NCBI RefSeq assembly: GCF_004217335.1
Contig: NZ_SHMP01000008.1
Location: 1 to 64,000, forward strand
Reading direction: 5' to 3'
DNA length: 64,000 nucleotides
Source: Natrinema hispanicum
Lineage (GTDB): Archaea > Halobacteriota > Halobacteria > Halobacteriales > Natrialbaceae
Shown piece after piece: positions 1 through 9,028 of this stretch. The position numbers were made by a program, and so were the translations under genes. Under the pieces are notes generated by a model, which did not search any database, was not told where the DNA came from, and saw only the letters and a program-made list of their open reading frames with translations. Positions within the stretch are counted from its first letter, which is position 1. Each line of letters starts with the position of its first letter.

Positions 1-1454
1 CCGGCCGTATGCACCGGGCCGCCACCGCCGTAGGAGAGACACTTGAAGTTCGACGGCGCGTACCCTTCGCCGGTCACGACGGCCTCTAAGTCGTTGCGCA
101 GCTTGCTCTCGAGGATGTCGATGACGCCCTGGGCCGCCTCGTAGACGCCCATATCGAGCGGATCAGCGATCTGTTCTTTGATCTCCTGTTCGGCCACCTC
201 ACGGTCGATCGGCATGTCGCCGCCGAGGAAGTTCTCGGGATTGATCCACCCCATCGCGACGTGGCAGTCGGTCACCGTCACTGTCTCGACGTCGGTCTCG
301 ACCGCGCTGACGCCGACTTTGTCACCGGCGCTCTCTGGCCCGAGTTCGATCTTGTCGAACGTTGGGTTCACCCGCACGTAACTGCCCGTCCCCGCACCGA
401 CGCTTTCCATGTTCACCATCGGCAGCGACAGGAGCAGCCGGGCCATCTCCGGGCTGTAATCGATCTGCCAGTCGTTGTCGATGATGATGCCCATGTCGAA
501 GCTGGTCCCACCGATGTCGGTACAGACGAGGTTGTTGTAGTCGAGTTTCTGCCCGAAGTAGTTCGCCCCGATCATGCCCCCGATCGGGCCGGAAATCAGC
601 GTCCGGGCAAGCTCGTTCGCATGGATGTCGATCGTGCCGCCGTGACTCGCCATCACCCGCACACCGACGGTACCGCCCTGTTCGTCGACGGCCTCCTGAA
701 TGTTCGACAGCTGGTCACGTGACGGCTCGGCAGCGAACGCCTCCGCCGTCACCGTGTTCAGCCGTTCGGACTCCTTGAGCGTCGGGTAGTACTCGCTCGA
801 GAGCATCACCGACGTCTCTGCCCCGCGCTCGTCGATGATTTCGCGAGCGATTTCGGCAGTCCGGTGTTCGTGCTCCCCGTTCTTGTAGGAGTGAAGGAAC
901 ATGACGACGATGTGGTCAACATCCTGATCGAGCAGGTCGTTGACACCCTCCCGGACGTCGTCTTCGTACAGCGGCACCAGCGTGTTCCCCTTGACGTCGA
1001 TGCGCTCTCGAACGCCACGAATTCGGTTCCGCGGGATGAGCGGCTCGGGGTGTTTGTGGGTGTTGACGTGGAGGCGATCCGAATAAGAGTAGCCGGTGTA
1101 GGACTGGCGGCCCCGTCCCATCCGAAGCGTGTCCTCCATCCCGCCCGTGATGAGGATGCCGACGTCGACTTCGCTTTCTCGTTCGACCAGCCGGTTGAGC
1201 ATTGCCGTGCCGGAGTAGACCGTCGACACGAGGTCCGGGAACCCCTCTTCGACGCTCAACCCCCAGTCCTCGAGCGCGTCCTGAGAGGACTTGATGAATC
1301 CTCGAGACTCATCATCCGGCGTGGTTTTCGCCTTCCCCACGGTGAACTCGCCGTTCGAGTCCATGAGGAACGTATCCGTCATCGTCCCGCCAGCATCGAT
1401 CGACAGGATCTGTGCGTCGTGTTGTGTTGTGGGATCGTCTTCTGAACTTGCCAT
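1..1454 (-). CDS. Acetone carboxylase beta subunit-like / hydantoinase A family protein, partial
   Basis: The gene reads leftward from an ATG at 1454 and runs off the window start after 484 codons, so the C-terminus is missing (AcxA-type subunits are about 710-720 residues). An N-terminal actin-like ATPase motif (SIDAGGTMTDTF) is followed by VYSGTAMLNR, a HVNTHKHPEPL segment, RVMASHGGTI, SGPIGGMIGA and DIGGTSFDMG. These fit the HyuA/oxoprolinase superfamily and resemble acetone carboxylase AcxA more closely than plain N-methylhydantoinase. The family role is ATP-dependent carboxylation of acetone to acetoacetate in a heteromeric cytoplasmic complex; partner subunits would lie left of the window. 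An insertion sequence begins about 30 bp upstream of the start codon, so the native promoter may be displaced. An acetophenone carboxylase or hydantoinase subunit remains possible. Confidence 0.8.
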   Translation of the reverse strand, partial: MASSEDDPTTQHDAQILSIDAGGTMTDTFLMDSNGEFTVGKAKTTPDDESRGFIKSSQDALEDWGLSVEEGFPDLVSTVYSGTAMLNRLVERESEVDVGILITGGMEDTLRMGRGRQSYTGYSYSDRLHVNTHKHPEPLIPRNRIRGVRERIDVKGNTLVPLYEDDVREGVNDLLDQDVDHIVVMFLHSYKNGEHEHRTAEIAREIIDERGAETSVMLSSEYYPTLKESERLNTVTAEAFAAEPSRDQLSNIQEAVDEQGGTVGVRVMASHGGTIDIHANELARTLISGPIGGMIGANYFGQKLDYNNLVCTDIGGTSFDMGIIIDNDWQIDYSPEMARLLLSLPMVNMESVGAGTGSYVRVNPTFDKIELGPESAGDKVGVSAVETDVETVTVTDCHVAMGWINPENFLGGDMPIDREVAEQEIKEQIADPLDMGVYEAAQGVIDILESKLRNDLEAVVTGEGYAPSNFKCLSYGGGGPVHTA

Positions 1455-1538
1455 CAAGGGTTTCCATACTCGGTACTTCCCGACTGGTGTGAGAGCTGGA
1501 GCTAAAGCGTTGGTCTCATGAGGAAGATGTCTGGTTGA

Positions 1539-2717
1539 GTGAATGTGTTCAGTATCCCTCAGCCAGACGGTGTTCTTTCGGATTCGGACGTGAAAGATTT
1601 AGCGGAAGACGTCATCTGCCAACTCCCCTTGCCAGGGATCGAGGGCTCGCCCCTCGATCCCGGCGATATCTGGGCTGTTGTCATTCTTGCAGCGGTCAAT
1701 CAGACGTCCATCTGGGAGACGTGCAAGGACAACGACAACGCTGCCTGTGATGATACTGTCATGGACTGGCTACATACGCTCAACCGAGAGTGGCTTGAGC
1801 GGGTTGCTAACCGCCTTCTCTGGGAGTTAGCGATGACGATCCTCGACCCTGATCGGTCGAGGATCGTCTCCATTGACTTCGTCGATAACCCCTACCACGG
1901 AACGTACGCCGATGAAGAAGGTGAACTCTGCCGCATGCACGCGAAAGACGGAACAACGACGTGCCACCGGTACTGCACGGCGTATCTCGTCTCGAACGGA
2001 AAGCCAGTGACGCTGGCGATGACGTACGTCCGTAGTGATGAGAAAGAGGCCGATGCGGTCGAGCGCGTCCTCGACCGCATCGAAGCCTATCCCTTCGAAA
2101 TAGAGCTTCTCTTGGCTGATCGTGGCTTCTACAACGAACGTATCCTGCGTCGTTCTCAGGAGATTGCTGCGACTGTCGTTCCCGTCCAAAAGAAGGGAGA
2201 ACGCATGAAGGAAAAGTTGGACACGCACCGTTCGTACATGACAACCTATCGGATGTACAAAGACCGCGAGCGGGAACTAGAATTCCCGCTCGCGGTCGCT
2301 GTGTCCTATCACGCTGGAGATCGAGGGAAAAGCGGAGAGGTTGTGCGAGGGTATGTGGCGTGCGATCTGGCTGATCGCACGCCCAAGCAGGTCGAACAGC
2401 TGTACCGGAAACGGTCAGCGATTGAAACAAGCTACCGGGTGTTTCGCCAAGCACGAGTGGTAACGACGACACAAGATCCAGTCGTCCGCTTTGCATTCGT
2501 CTTGGTCGGGTTCTTGCTGGAGAACCTCTGGCTCGTGCTTCGGTGGGCGGTCGTCGCCCGCCCGCGTCGGGGCGGGCGCGACCTCCCCCAGGAATTCACG
2601 TTCAAGACCTTCTCTGACTGGATTAGACATGCATTGGAAGAAGAGCTAGAACGGCGCTGGGAGATCAAGATGAACGGCGTCGGTGTGCCAGAAACGTATG
2701 CATCGGCCGCGGGCTGA
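1539..2717 (+). CDS. ISH3-family DDE transposase
   Basis: A 392-residue protein read from a GTG start, the usual length for haloarchaeal ISH3 transposases (about 389). Recognisable segments include an N-terminal region starting near QPDGVLSDSDVKDLAEDV, a central DFVDNPYHG, ADRGFYNERIL with a likely catalytic Asp, and RKRSAIETSYRVFRQAR with the likely catalytic Glu, followed by a hydrophobic VGFLLENLWLVLRW segment. It would excise and insert the surrounding element. The frame looks intact, so the element may still be active. The stop codon lies at the tip of a strong hairpin. Confidence 0.93.
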   Translation: MNVFSIPQPDGVLSDSDVKDLAEDVICQLPLPGIEGSPLDPGDIWAVVILAAVNQTSIWETCKDNDNAACDDTVMDWLHTLNREWLERVANRLLWELAMTILDPDRSRIVSIDFVDNPYHGTYADEEGELCRMHAKDGTTTCHRYCTAYLVSNGKPVTLAMTYVRSDEKEADAVERVLDRIEAYPFEIELLLADRGFYNERILRRSQEIAATVVPVQKKGERMKEKLDTHRSYMTTYRMYKDRERELEFPLAVAVSYHAGDRGKSGEVVRGYVACDLADRTPKQVEQLYRKRSAIETSYRVFRQARVVTTTQDPVVRFAFVLVGFLLENLWLVLRWAVVARPRRGGRDLPQEFTFKTFSDWIRHALEEELERRWEIKMNGVGVPETYASAAG

Positions 2718-2732
2718 CGCCAGCCCGCGGCC
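2705..2732 (+). terminator. Perfect 12-bp hairpin at the transposase stop codon
   Basis: GGCCGCGGGCTG (2705-2716) pairs perfectly with CAGCCCGCGGCC (2721-2732) around the four-base loop ACGC. The transposase TGA stop spans the stem-loop junction (2715-2717). It could end transposase transcription or block read-through from neighbours; no T-run follows. Confidence 0.6.
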
Positions 2733-2848
2733 TTGAGCAGGCACCTGACGAGCAACAGCATTCGTCTAAAACGGCGTATCTCAGCTTTCTCAGTTCGGTT
2801 CTCTCCATCTGTGGACTCTGTTTCTCCTACACTCAGCTATCACACCAG

Positions 2849-3352
2849 CGTTCACTCCGGTCATCCGAGACTCAGCACAGCTCACGAAGCGACGCTCGGG
2901 AAGTACCGATACTATGTGGTAAGTTAGGTATTATCACGAATTGGGGTGGACGGGAGTGACAGACGCTGACAACACGTGACATATGTGGTCGCTTTAAAAC
3001 GGTCCGGTCGGGTCGACGTACTGATGACCGCACCGGCGGTTCGTGCTTCGACCGGCTGTGACCGCTGGCTGAGCCACTCACAGCAGCAACTGGAACATCA
3101 CCGCTTTCATGACCGATTAATTTCGCTAATAATGTATACCTATAAACATCTCGATATCCGATCGTTCTCCAATGACGCCCCCAGCGTCAGAGACCGCTTC
3201 GCAGAGTTTTCGGATCGGCTGTACGGGTGAATTGCGCCGTCTGTGGACTCGAGAATTCTATCGAACGTCGGGATTTAACTACCGACGAAGCGAATCCACA
3301 GTTATACGAGTAGACGACGGTTTACCGGCTACGGAGACACGATACGATAACG
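2849..3352. other. Intergenic region between IS element and ABC exporter
   Basis: About 500 bp without a convincing gene. The short open frames here have no recognisable domain. An AT-rich stretch at about 3115-3165 looks promoter-like. Before the IS inserted, this region probably held the promoter of the acetone-carboxylase-like operon, and it still holds that of the ABC exporter. Confidence 0.5.
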
Positions 3353-4282
3353 ATGGCCCCACCAGCAGTTCGCGTCGAGAATCTCGTCAAGCGTTTCGGT
3401 GATCTTACCGCCGTGGATGGTATTTCCTTCCAAGTCGATGAGGGAGAATCGTTTGGCTTTCTCGGACCGAACGGGGCGGGTAAGTCGACGACGATTCGGA
3501 TGGTAACCGGTGTTCTGCGACCCGACGCGGGATCCGCTCGAATTGCTGGATATGACGTCCGTACCGATACCGATGCGGCAAAGTCCGAAATCGGAATCGT
3601 CCCTGAGCAGTTCAACGCGTATCCGGACTTGACAGCCTGGAAAAACGTGATGCTTGCAGGCGAACTGTACGGGATTCAACGGCAAACACGGAAGTCACGA
3701 GGGACGGAGCTGCTACGCTCGTTCGGGTTGCTCGAACGGCGTCATACCCTTGCAACGAACTTCAGTAAAGGGATGAAACAGCGGCTGATGTTGACGATGG
3801 CGCTATTGCATGATCCTGCGGTTCTTTTCCTGGACGAACCGATTACAGGGCTCGACGTCGAGAGCCAACGCCTCATCCGGGAGCGGATAGCGGAGTTGAA
3901 CCGGGAGGGACGAACAGTGTTCTTGACCACACATAATATCGCGGAAGCGGATCGGTTGTGTGATAGAGTTGCGATCATCAACCGTGGCGAAATCGCTGCC
4001 ATCGATACGCCAGACGCACTGAAACAGACGATTGAGCGGACCCGTGCTGTGGAGGTGAGTTTCAATGAGGAGGTGACGTTGGACACGTTGGCCGCGTTCA
4101 GTACAGTCGACACCGTAGAAAAGCGCGGTGATACTATACGTCTCATGACGCCTGACCCCGATGCAGTCATCAAAGCTATAGTAAACTTCGCACAGGAAGA
4201 GAACCTCACACTCCGGTCGTTACAGACGCTTGGTCCGAGTCTCGAAGATGCGTTTACCGCCCTTACGGAGGCACAGCAATGA
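3353..4282 (+). CDS. ABC transporter ATP-binding protein (ABC-2 exporter type)
   Basis: A 309-residue nucleotide-binding subunit that would power an ABC-2 exporter from the cytoplasmic face. Walker A is GPNGAGKST. The signature is a variant, NFSKGMKQRL instead of the classic LSGGQ, as in many drug/antibiotic exporters. Walker B is AVLFLDEP followed by a D-loop (TGLD) and the switch His in FLTTHNIAEADRLC. A C-terminal extension of about 80 residues is typical of DrrA/CcmA-like ATPases. The stop overlaps the start of the permease gene by four bases (ATGA), so the pair is an operon. The substrate is unknown. Confidence 0.92.
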   Translation: MAPPAVRVENLVKRFGDLTAVDGISFQVDEGESFGFLGPNGAGKSTTIRMVTGVLRPDAGSARIAGYDVRTDTDAAKSEIGIVPEQFNAYPDLTAWKNVMLAGELYGIQRQTRKSRGTELLRSFGLLERRHTLATNFSKGMKQRLMLTMALLHDPAVLFLDEPITGLDVESQRLIRERIAELNREGRTVFLTTHNIAEADRLCDRVAIINRGEIAAIDTPDALKQTIERTRAVEVSFNEEVTLDTLAAFSTVDTVEKRGDTIRLMTPDPDAVIKAIVNFAQEENLTLRSLQTLGPSLEDAFTALTEAQQ

Positions 4283-5007
4283 GAGTCCGTCGGGTGCTGG
4301 CCATAGCGAAAAAGGACATCCGGATTTACTACACCAAGGGACCGGTCCTCATCTCCGGTCTCCTCCTCCCAGTATTCTTCTTTCTTGCCTTCACTATGGG
4401 GCGAGATATGGCCGGAACACAACTCGTCGCGGGTCTCATCGGGATGACGCTCTGGTTTACCGCCACGTCGATCTCGCCGGTCATCGCACCGTGGGAGACC
4501 CGCGACGGCACGTTGGAACGGCTCGTTTCTGCTCCGATCACGGTCGTCGAAATACTCCTCGGTGATATCGTCGCATCTGCCACCATTAGCGTCATCATTA
4601 CTGGCGTCGCGACAGCGATACTCGCTCTCGTTCTCGACGTCTCGATCGCAAATCCCGTTCTCATCGGTGTTGGACTGATTCTTGCAGCGATCGGATTCTC
4701 GGCGCTTGGTGTCTTGCTCGCTGCTGTCCCGACAGATCAGACGTCGAACGTCATGATGCTGGCAACCCTGGTCAAGTTCTCGATTATTTTCGTCAGCGGT
4801 ATCTTTGTGCCCGTCGCGGACCTCCCCTCGTGGGGTCGTGTGGTCGCTTACGGGTCACCACTCACCTATCTTGTCCAAACGACGAAATACGGACTTGGAA
4901 CCGGGGACAGCGCGATCATCTGGCTCGTGGGGCTTCTCTTCTTTTTCATCATCACCTTCAGTCTTGCAGTCAGCATTCACCGAAAGACCCTTCCGAAACG
5001 GCTGTAA
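4279..5007 (+). CDS. ABC-2 type permease
   Basis: A 242-residue membrane subunit with six predicted hydrophobic segments and the ABC-2 layout: an N-terminal cytoplasmic segment (VLAIAKKDIRIYYTKGP), a central WETRDGTLERLVSAPI loop (coupling to the ATPase), and a PLTYLVQ motif before the last helices. It overlaps the upstream ATPase gene (ATGA), so translation is coupled. The two probably export a lipid, drug or peptide; the substrate cannot be inferred. A gene-free stretch of 270 bp follows. Confidence 0.9.
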   Translation: MRVRRVLAIAKKDIRIYYTKGPVLISGLLLPVFFFLAFTMGRDMAGTQLVAGLIGMTLWFTATSISPVIAPWETRDGTLERLVSAPITVVEILLGDIVASATISVIITGVATAILALVLDVSIANPVLIGVGLILAAIGFSALGVLLAAVPTDQTSNVMMLATLVKFSIIFVSGIFVPVADLPSWGRVVAYGSPLTYLVQTTKYGLGTGDSAIIWLVGLLFFFIITFSLAVSIHRKTLPKRL

Positions 5008-5277
5008 CCACCGTAAAGGCTTGCTCTCGAGGCAGTTCACGAGTCGGTAGAACAACCGCACCGAGAACGTCGTCGTGTGACGTGGGCCAACCAGTCGATA
5101 CGCGGACTCGGTTCGGAGTCTCGCTCGAGGAACGGCAACAGGCTAGTCGCCCGGGCAGACTGGATGTTGTCGGTCAGTTCCGCTTAGCTACACCAAACGC
5201 AGAGAAGGAGAAGCTGTGGCTGCTAGTCAGTATCTCCGACACAACGGCTATATCTCAGGCCCCAGTCATGAGAGTGA

Positions 5278-5886
5278 ATGTCCACACGTGAGCCGTTCGG
5301 TCAGTCTGGCCGTCTTCTGGCCAGCGTTGCCCTCCTCCTCGCGCTCGTCGGACTCCTGTCATGGACCGGCACAGCCGCTATCGAACCGCTAGAAAGCACG
5401 TACCCAGACGAAGCCGACGTGACGCCGGATCGCGAATCCTACATCGGAGACCGTATTGTGCTTGACGGTGCCGTCGTCGAGACCGACCCCCTCGTGATCG
5501 CAACGCAGTCGAACGGGAACGGCAGGTTCACCGTCGTACGGACCGCCGACACCCTCGAGCGGTCGGCCGGCCCCCTCGAGACGGGCGATCGCGTGACAGT
5601 ATTCGGAACGCTCGAGGATGCATCGACGCTCGACGCGGAGCGAACGATCTCCACTGCCCTGTGGGAATCGCTTTACATGGTCGTCATCTCATTCGTCGGC
5701 GGGTGCTGGGTTCTCGCACGGCTCATCCGTGGCTGGCGCATTGATTGGGACCGGTATGCGCTCGTTCCCCGACCCACAGCGCCGACGAACGGTGGCAAAT
5801 CCGGCGTCGATTCCGGTCGGTTACAACGCGATGGCACATCGGCTGACGGCTCGAGCGAGCAACATCGGGAACAGCGTGATCGGTGA
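5278..5886 (+). CDS. Membrane-anchored protein with OB-fold-like exposed domain
   Basis: A 202-residue protein with an N-terminal hydrophobic helix (about 12-32), an exposed region of about 100 residues with an OB-like pattern (IGDRIVLDGAVVET..., ETGDRVTVFGTL), a second helix at about 128-147 and a hydrophilic C-terminus. No catalytic motif is seen. Its stop overlaps the ATG of the next gene (TGATG), so the two are cotranscribed and probably act at the membrane together. I do not recognise a named family with certainty. Confidence 0.65.
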   Translation: MSTREPFGQSGRLLASVALLLALVGLLSWTGTAAIEPLESTYPDEADVTPDRESYIGDRIVLDGAVVETDPLVIATQSNGNGRFTVVRTADTLERSAGPLETGDRVTVFGTLEDASTLDAERTISTALWESLYMVVISFVGGCWVLARLIRGWRIDWDRYALVPRPTAPTNGGKSGVDSGRLQRDGTSADGSSEQHREQRDR

Positions 5887-6395
5887 TGCCCGATCTCCTC
5901 ACACACGTGCTGGTCGGCTACAGCATCGGGACGCTGCTCGCAGTTCGATATGAGCGAGTTCGAGCGCCACAGGTCACTCTCGTGATGGTCGGTGCGCTGT
6001 CCCCGGATTTCAGAAAGATTGCACCCGTGATCCCGACTGGCCCGCTCGAGTTGGTAACCGGCGGCCCGATCTCGTGGACGCCGTTACACACACTCGGTGG
6101 GAGCGTACTCGTCGTCCTCTTGGGATCGCTGTTGGTCGCACCCGACTATCGACGACAGACGATTGTGCTGACTGCTATCGGCGCAGCCTCTCACCACGTC
6201 CTCGATGTCGCGTTGTTCACGGCGACCGGCGACGCGTACGCCGTTTTCTTCCCGATCAGTGCGTATCGGCCACCGTCTCCGGATCTGTATCTCAGTACCG
6301 ATCGCTGGCCTGCAGCCGTTGCAGGCGTCCTCGCAATCGGTTCGTGGGCCGTCCGTCGGTATGATATTACTGAGGCATTACCAATCTCGGAGTAA
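5886..6395 (+). CDS. Membrane-bound metal-dependent hydrolase-like protein (DUF457/YdjM family)
   Basis: A 169-residue membrane protein starting at the ATG that overlaps the previous stop; a GTG three bases earlier is also possible. Histidine/aspartate motifs typical of the YdjM/DUF457 family are present: DLLTHVLVGY at the N-terminus, GALSPDF, a histidine in PLHTLGG, and ASHHVLDVALF. Four or so hydrophobic segments lie between them. The family is annotated as inner-membrane metal-dependent hydrolases, with few proven reactions. It is paired with the upstream OB-like membrane protein. Confidence 0.8.
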   Translation: MPDLLTHVLVGYSIGTLLAVRYERVRAPQVTLVMVGALSPDFRKIAPVIPTGPLELVTGGPISWTPLHTLGGSVLVVLLGSLLVAPDYRRQTIVLTAIGAASHHVLDVALFTATGDAYAVFFPISAYRPPSPDLYLSTDRWPAAVAGVLAIGSWAVRRYDITEALPISE

Positions 6396-6434
6396 ACGTG
6401 TTTCCAGGTGCTGGATGGTCTGTTAAGACACGGT

Positions 6435-7322
6435 CTATTCATTTTTCTCCCACTCGCCGAGTTCGCGCGGGTCGACGTGGACGAATACATCGTCGACCTC
6501 GGGGATATCACGGATGTCCGCCGCGATCGTCGACTCGATGTCGTGGGCTTGCTGAAGCGTCAGGTCGCTCTCGACCTCGATGTGCAAGCTGACGTCGACT
6601 TCCGGGCCGACGTAGTGGGCGACGACATCGTGGGCACCGTGAACGTCCGGGTGAGCGAGCGCCCGCTCGCGTATCTCCTCGCGGAGTTCAGGTGGCGGCG
6701 CGGCACCGACGAGATAGTCGATGTTCTCGCTGACGATATCATACCCCGTATACAGGATCCCCAGCGCGACCACGGCACCGGCCAACGGATCGAGGAGTGG
6801 GAAGCCTGCGGCGGCACCCAAAACGCCCACAAGCGCCGCAGCTGCAGTGAGGATGTCGTTGCGGTTGTCGAGTGCCGTCGCGGTCGTCGCTGGTGAGTTG
6901 TACGTCTCGGCAACCCGCAGACAGTACCGGTAGAGTCCGTACTTCGCCACCGCACTCGAGACGAGGACACCGACCGCCCACGGGCCAGCAACTACGGCAT
7001 AGTCGCCCGCGACGAGCGTCGTAATCGATCGATAGAGGACAGTGCCGCCCGCAGCGAGTACGCCGGCGGCAACGAACAGCGAGACGAACGGCTCGATGCG
7101 CTCGTGGCCATGCGGGTGTTCGAAATCCGGGGGTTGGGTGGTAACGTACAGCCCAGCGAGTACGACGACGCTGTAGACCGTGTCGGAAATGCTGTTGACC
7201 GCTTCCGAGCCAACGGCGTAACTCCCGGATGTCCACCACACTGCACCCTTCGCAACAGCTAGCAGCAGATTTACCACAAGCACGACGACCCCGACGCGTC
7301 GAACAGCAGCTCGTCGGTCCAT
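6435..7322 (-). CDS. Cation diffusion facilitator (CDF) metal exporter, probably Mn2+ type
   Basis: A 295-residue CDF protein: about six membrane helices, then a cytoplasmic ferredoxin-like domain (about 205-290, ending HVDPRELGEWEK). The transport site reads N43-x3-D47 in helix 2 (VNSISD) and D152-x3-D156 in helix 5 (DNRND). Zinc exporters usually have DxxxD with HxxxD; the pattern here is like that reported for manganese exporters such as MntE. A HPHGHERIEP loop joins helices 2 and 3. It would export a divalent metal in exchange for protons. It is monocistronic and converges with the upstream hydrolase gene. Confidence 0.9.
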   Translation of the reverse strand: MDRRAAVRRVGVVVLVVNLLLAVAKGAVWWTSGSYAVGSEAVNSISDTVYSVVVLAGLYVTTQPPDFEHPHGHERIEPFVSLFVAAGVLAAGGTVLYRSITTLVAGDYAVVAGPWAVGVLVSSAVAKYGLYRYCLRVAETYNSPATTATALDNRNDILTAAAALVGVLGAAAGFPLLDPLAGAVVALGILYTGYDIVSENIDYLVGAAPPPELREEIRERALAHPDVHGAHDVVAHYVGPEVDVSLHIEVESDLTLQQAHDIESTIAADIRDIPEVDDVFVHVDPRELGEWEKNE

Positions 7323-7876
7323 CTACTGGTGATTCCGCGGGGGGAGCCGATAGTGCTTTTGCTACCAGTGAGGTCCAGTAACGGCCTCGATACTGTCCAC
7401 ACTCATGCCGAATCGTCTCCTTCCTGAGACCGTACGTTCGGTATCGATTTGCCCGCTGCTCATATTCATCGAGACTGGACTAGTCTTGAAAAGTACAGTC
7501 TGCCATCATGCTCTTGATGGTGAGAGACGGTCCAAAACAAGAATGGAAATATTCAATCCCGAATATGAAGCGCAAGTATCTCGAGCGAAGCAAAATACCG
7601 AGGCGATACTGAATTCTGGATACAATCGGACAAACAGGAGTGAGACGGGGAACTTTCCGAATCGATGTGTTTCGTTTCTATGATAAGTGTGGTGTGGGGG
7701 ACAGCGTACGGCCTCGATAGAGTACCAACCAACTAGAGACGCTGTCTAGAAACCGGTTTGTCAGGGTGCTGGCGCTCGTCAACACCAGTTCGTAATTCCG
7801 AAACGGAGTCCATAACGGTATTTGTAAATACACATACATAATGCTTAACAATGATTGTCACATGGTAACTGTTGTA
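7323..7876. other. Intergenic region upstream of alcohol dehydrogenase
   Basis: More than 500 bp with no convincing gene. An open frame at 7405-7683 has lower GC and no recognisable domain. An AT-rich stretch at about 7818-7850 (with TTGTAAATA) is a plausible promoter for the dehydrogenase. Confidence 0.5.
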
Positions 7877-8944
7877 ATGCAAGCCGTACTGCTAGAAGAG
7901 TTCCAAGAACCGCTGACCGTCCAAGACGTCGAACGCCCTGAACCCGAACCGGATGGTGCCGTTGCCGAAGTGATCGGCTGTGGCATCTGCCGATCCGACT
8001 GGCATTGCTGGCAAGGTGACTGGGACTGGTTCGGCTACCGACCCGATCCCCCACATGTTCTCGGCCACGAGCCGACCGGGCGTATTGTCGCCGTCGGCGA
8101 AGACGTCGAAAATATTGAAGAGGGACAGGAGGTCGCCATCCCGTTTAATTTTGCCTGCGGGACGTGTGACCTCTGTCGAAACGGCCGAGAGAATATCTGT
8201 GAAAACCACATCGGCCTCGGGTTCATGAACGAGGCACCCGGGGCGTTCGCCGAAGAAGTTCACATCCCCAACGCGGACATCAACGCCGTTCCGCTGCCGG
8301 ACGGCATTGACGCTGAAGCAGCTGCCGGGATGGGCTGTCGGTTCATGACGTCCTTCCACGCGATGGCCCACCGGGCACCAGTACGCGCCGGTGACGACGT
8401 CGTCATCCACGGCTGTGGCGGTATCGGGCTGTCGGCAGTCCACATCGCAAACGCCCTCGGGGCGAACGTCATCGGTGTCGACCTCATGGACGAAAAACTG
8501 GACCGAGCAGAAGATCTCGGTGCCGTTGCCACCGTCAATGCAGCGGATGTCGACGATCCTGCTGCTGAGGTCAGAGATATTACGAACGGCGGAGCGGACG
8601 TTTCTGCGGACGCACTCGGTATCGAAACGACGTGCCAGAACGCAGTGAACTCACTCCGGAAGGGCGGAACACACGTCCAGATCGGGCTGACGACCAGCGA
8701 TGAAGAGGGCATGATCCCACTTCCGACTGACGAGTTCGTCGCCAAGGAAATCGAGTTCAAGGGATCGCTCGGGCTCCAGCCATCGCGGTACAGCGAGATG
8801 CTCGACATGGTCGAATCCAGCAAGCTGGATCCGACGGCACTGGTCGAAGAAACGGTCGACATCCACAAGGTGCCCGACGAACTGGCCGCAATGAGCGATT
8901 ACAACACGATCGGTATTCCCGTCTGCAACGAGTTCAGCAGCTGA
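7877..8944 (+). CDS. Zinc-dependent alcohol dehydrogenase (MDR family)
   Basis: A medium-chain dehydrogenase of about 355 residues. The catalytic zinc ligand segment is GCGICRSDWH with GHEPTGRIVAVG. The structural zinc loop is FACGTCDLCRNGRENIC (four Cys). The dinucleotide-binding fold is GCGGIGLSAVHIANALGA, followed by an acidic residue (VIGVDLMDEKL), suggesting NAD+ rather than NADP+. It would oxidise a primary or secondary alcohol, substrate unknown. The start chosen gives the family-typical MQAVLLEEF; ATGs at 7841 and 7862 are in frame. A T-run follows the gene. Confidence 0.88.
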   Translation: MQAVLLEEFQEPLTVQDVERPEPEPDGAVAEVIGCGICRSDWHCWQGDWDWFGYRPDPPHVLGHEPTGRIVAVGEDVENIEEGQEVAIPFNFACGTCDLCRNGRENICENHIGLGFMNEAPGAFAEEVHIPNADINAVPLPDGIDAEAAAGMGCRFMTSFHAMAHRAPVRAGDDVVIHGCGGIGLSAVHIANALGANVIGVDLMDEKLDRAEDLGAVATVNAADVDDPAAEVRDITNGGADVSADALGIETTCQNAVNSLRKGGTHVQIGLTTSDEEGMIPLPTDEFVAKEIEFKGSLGLQPSRYSEMLDMVESSKLDPTALVEETVDIHKVPDELAAMSDYNTIGIPVCNEFSS

Positions 8945-8965
8945 TCCTCCGGCCACATCCACCAC

Positions 8966-8971
8966 TTTTTT
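8966..8971 (+). terminator. T-run terminator after alcohol dehydrogenase
   Basis: A run of six T residues about 22 bases after the dehydrogenase stop, in otherwise GC-rich DNA, matches the oligo-T signal that ends archaeal transcripts. Confidence 0.5.
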
Positions 8972-9028
8972 GACAAGCGTGCGTGAGAGTCGCGGACTCG
9001 TCAGTGACCGCTCGAGCGCTAATCAGGA

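Larger units (their letters stand above)
1484..2848 (+). mobile_element. ISH3-family insertion sequence
   Basis: A 1365-bp element containing one transposase gene, bounded by a near-perfect inverted repeat. The left end reads CTGGTGTGAGAGCTG (1484-1498) and the reverse complement of the right end reads CTGGTGTGATAGCTG (2834-2848), 14 of 15 matching. The size fits ISH3-type elements (about 1.4 kb). No convincing target duplication is visible in the flanks, so the exact ends or the age of insertion are uncertain. It lies between the acetone-carboxylase-like gene and the ABC exporter. Confidence 0.8.

Noticed and set aside
2976..3230. 84-codon open frame after the IS element
   Set aside because: Composition and lack of similarity suggest chance; spans an AT-rich promoter-like stretch.
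7405..7683. 92-codon open frame upstream of alcohol dehydrogenase
   Set aside because: No domain, atypical composition, and no plausible start signal; likely non-coding.
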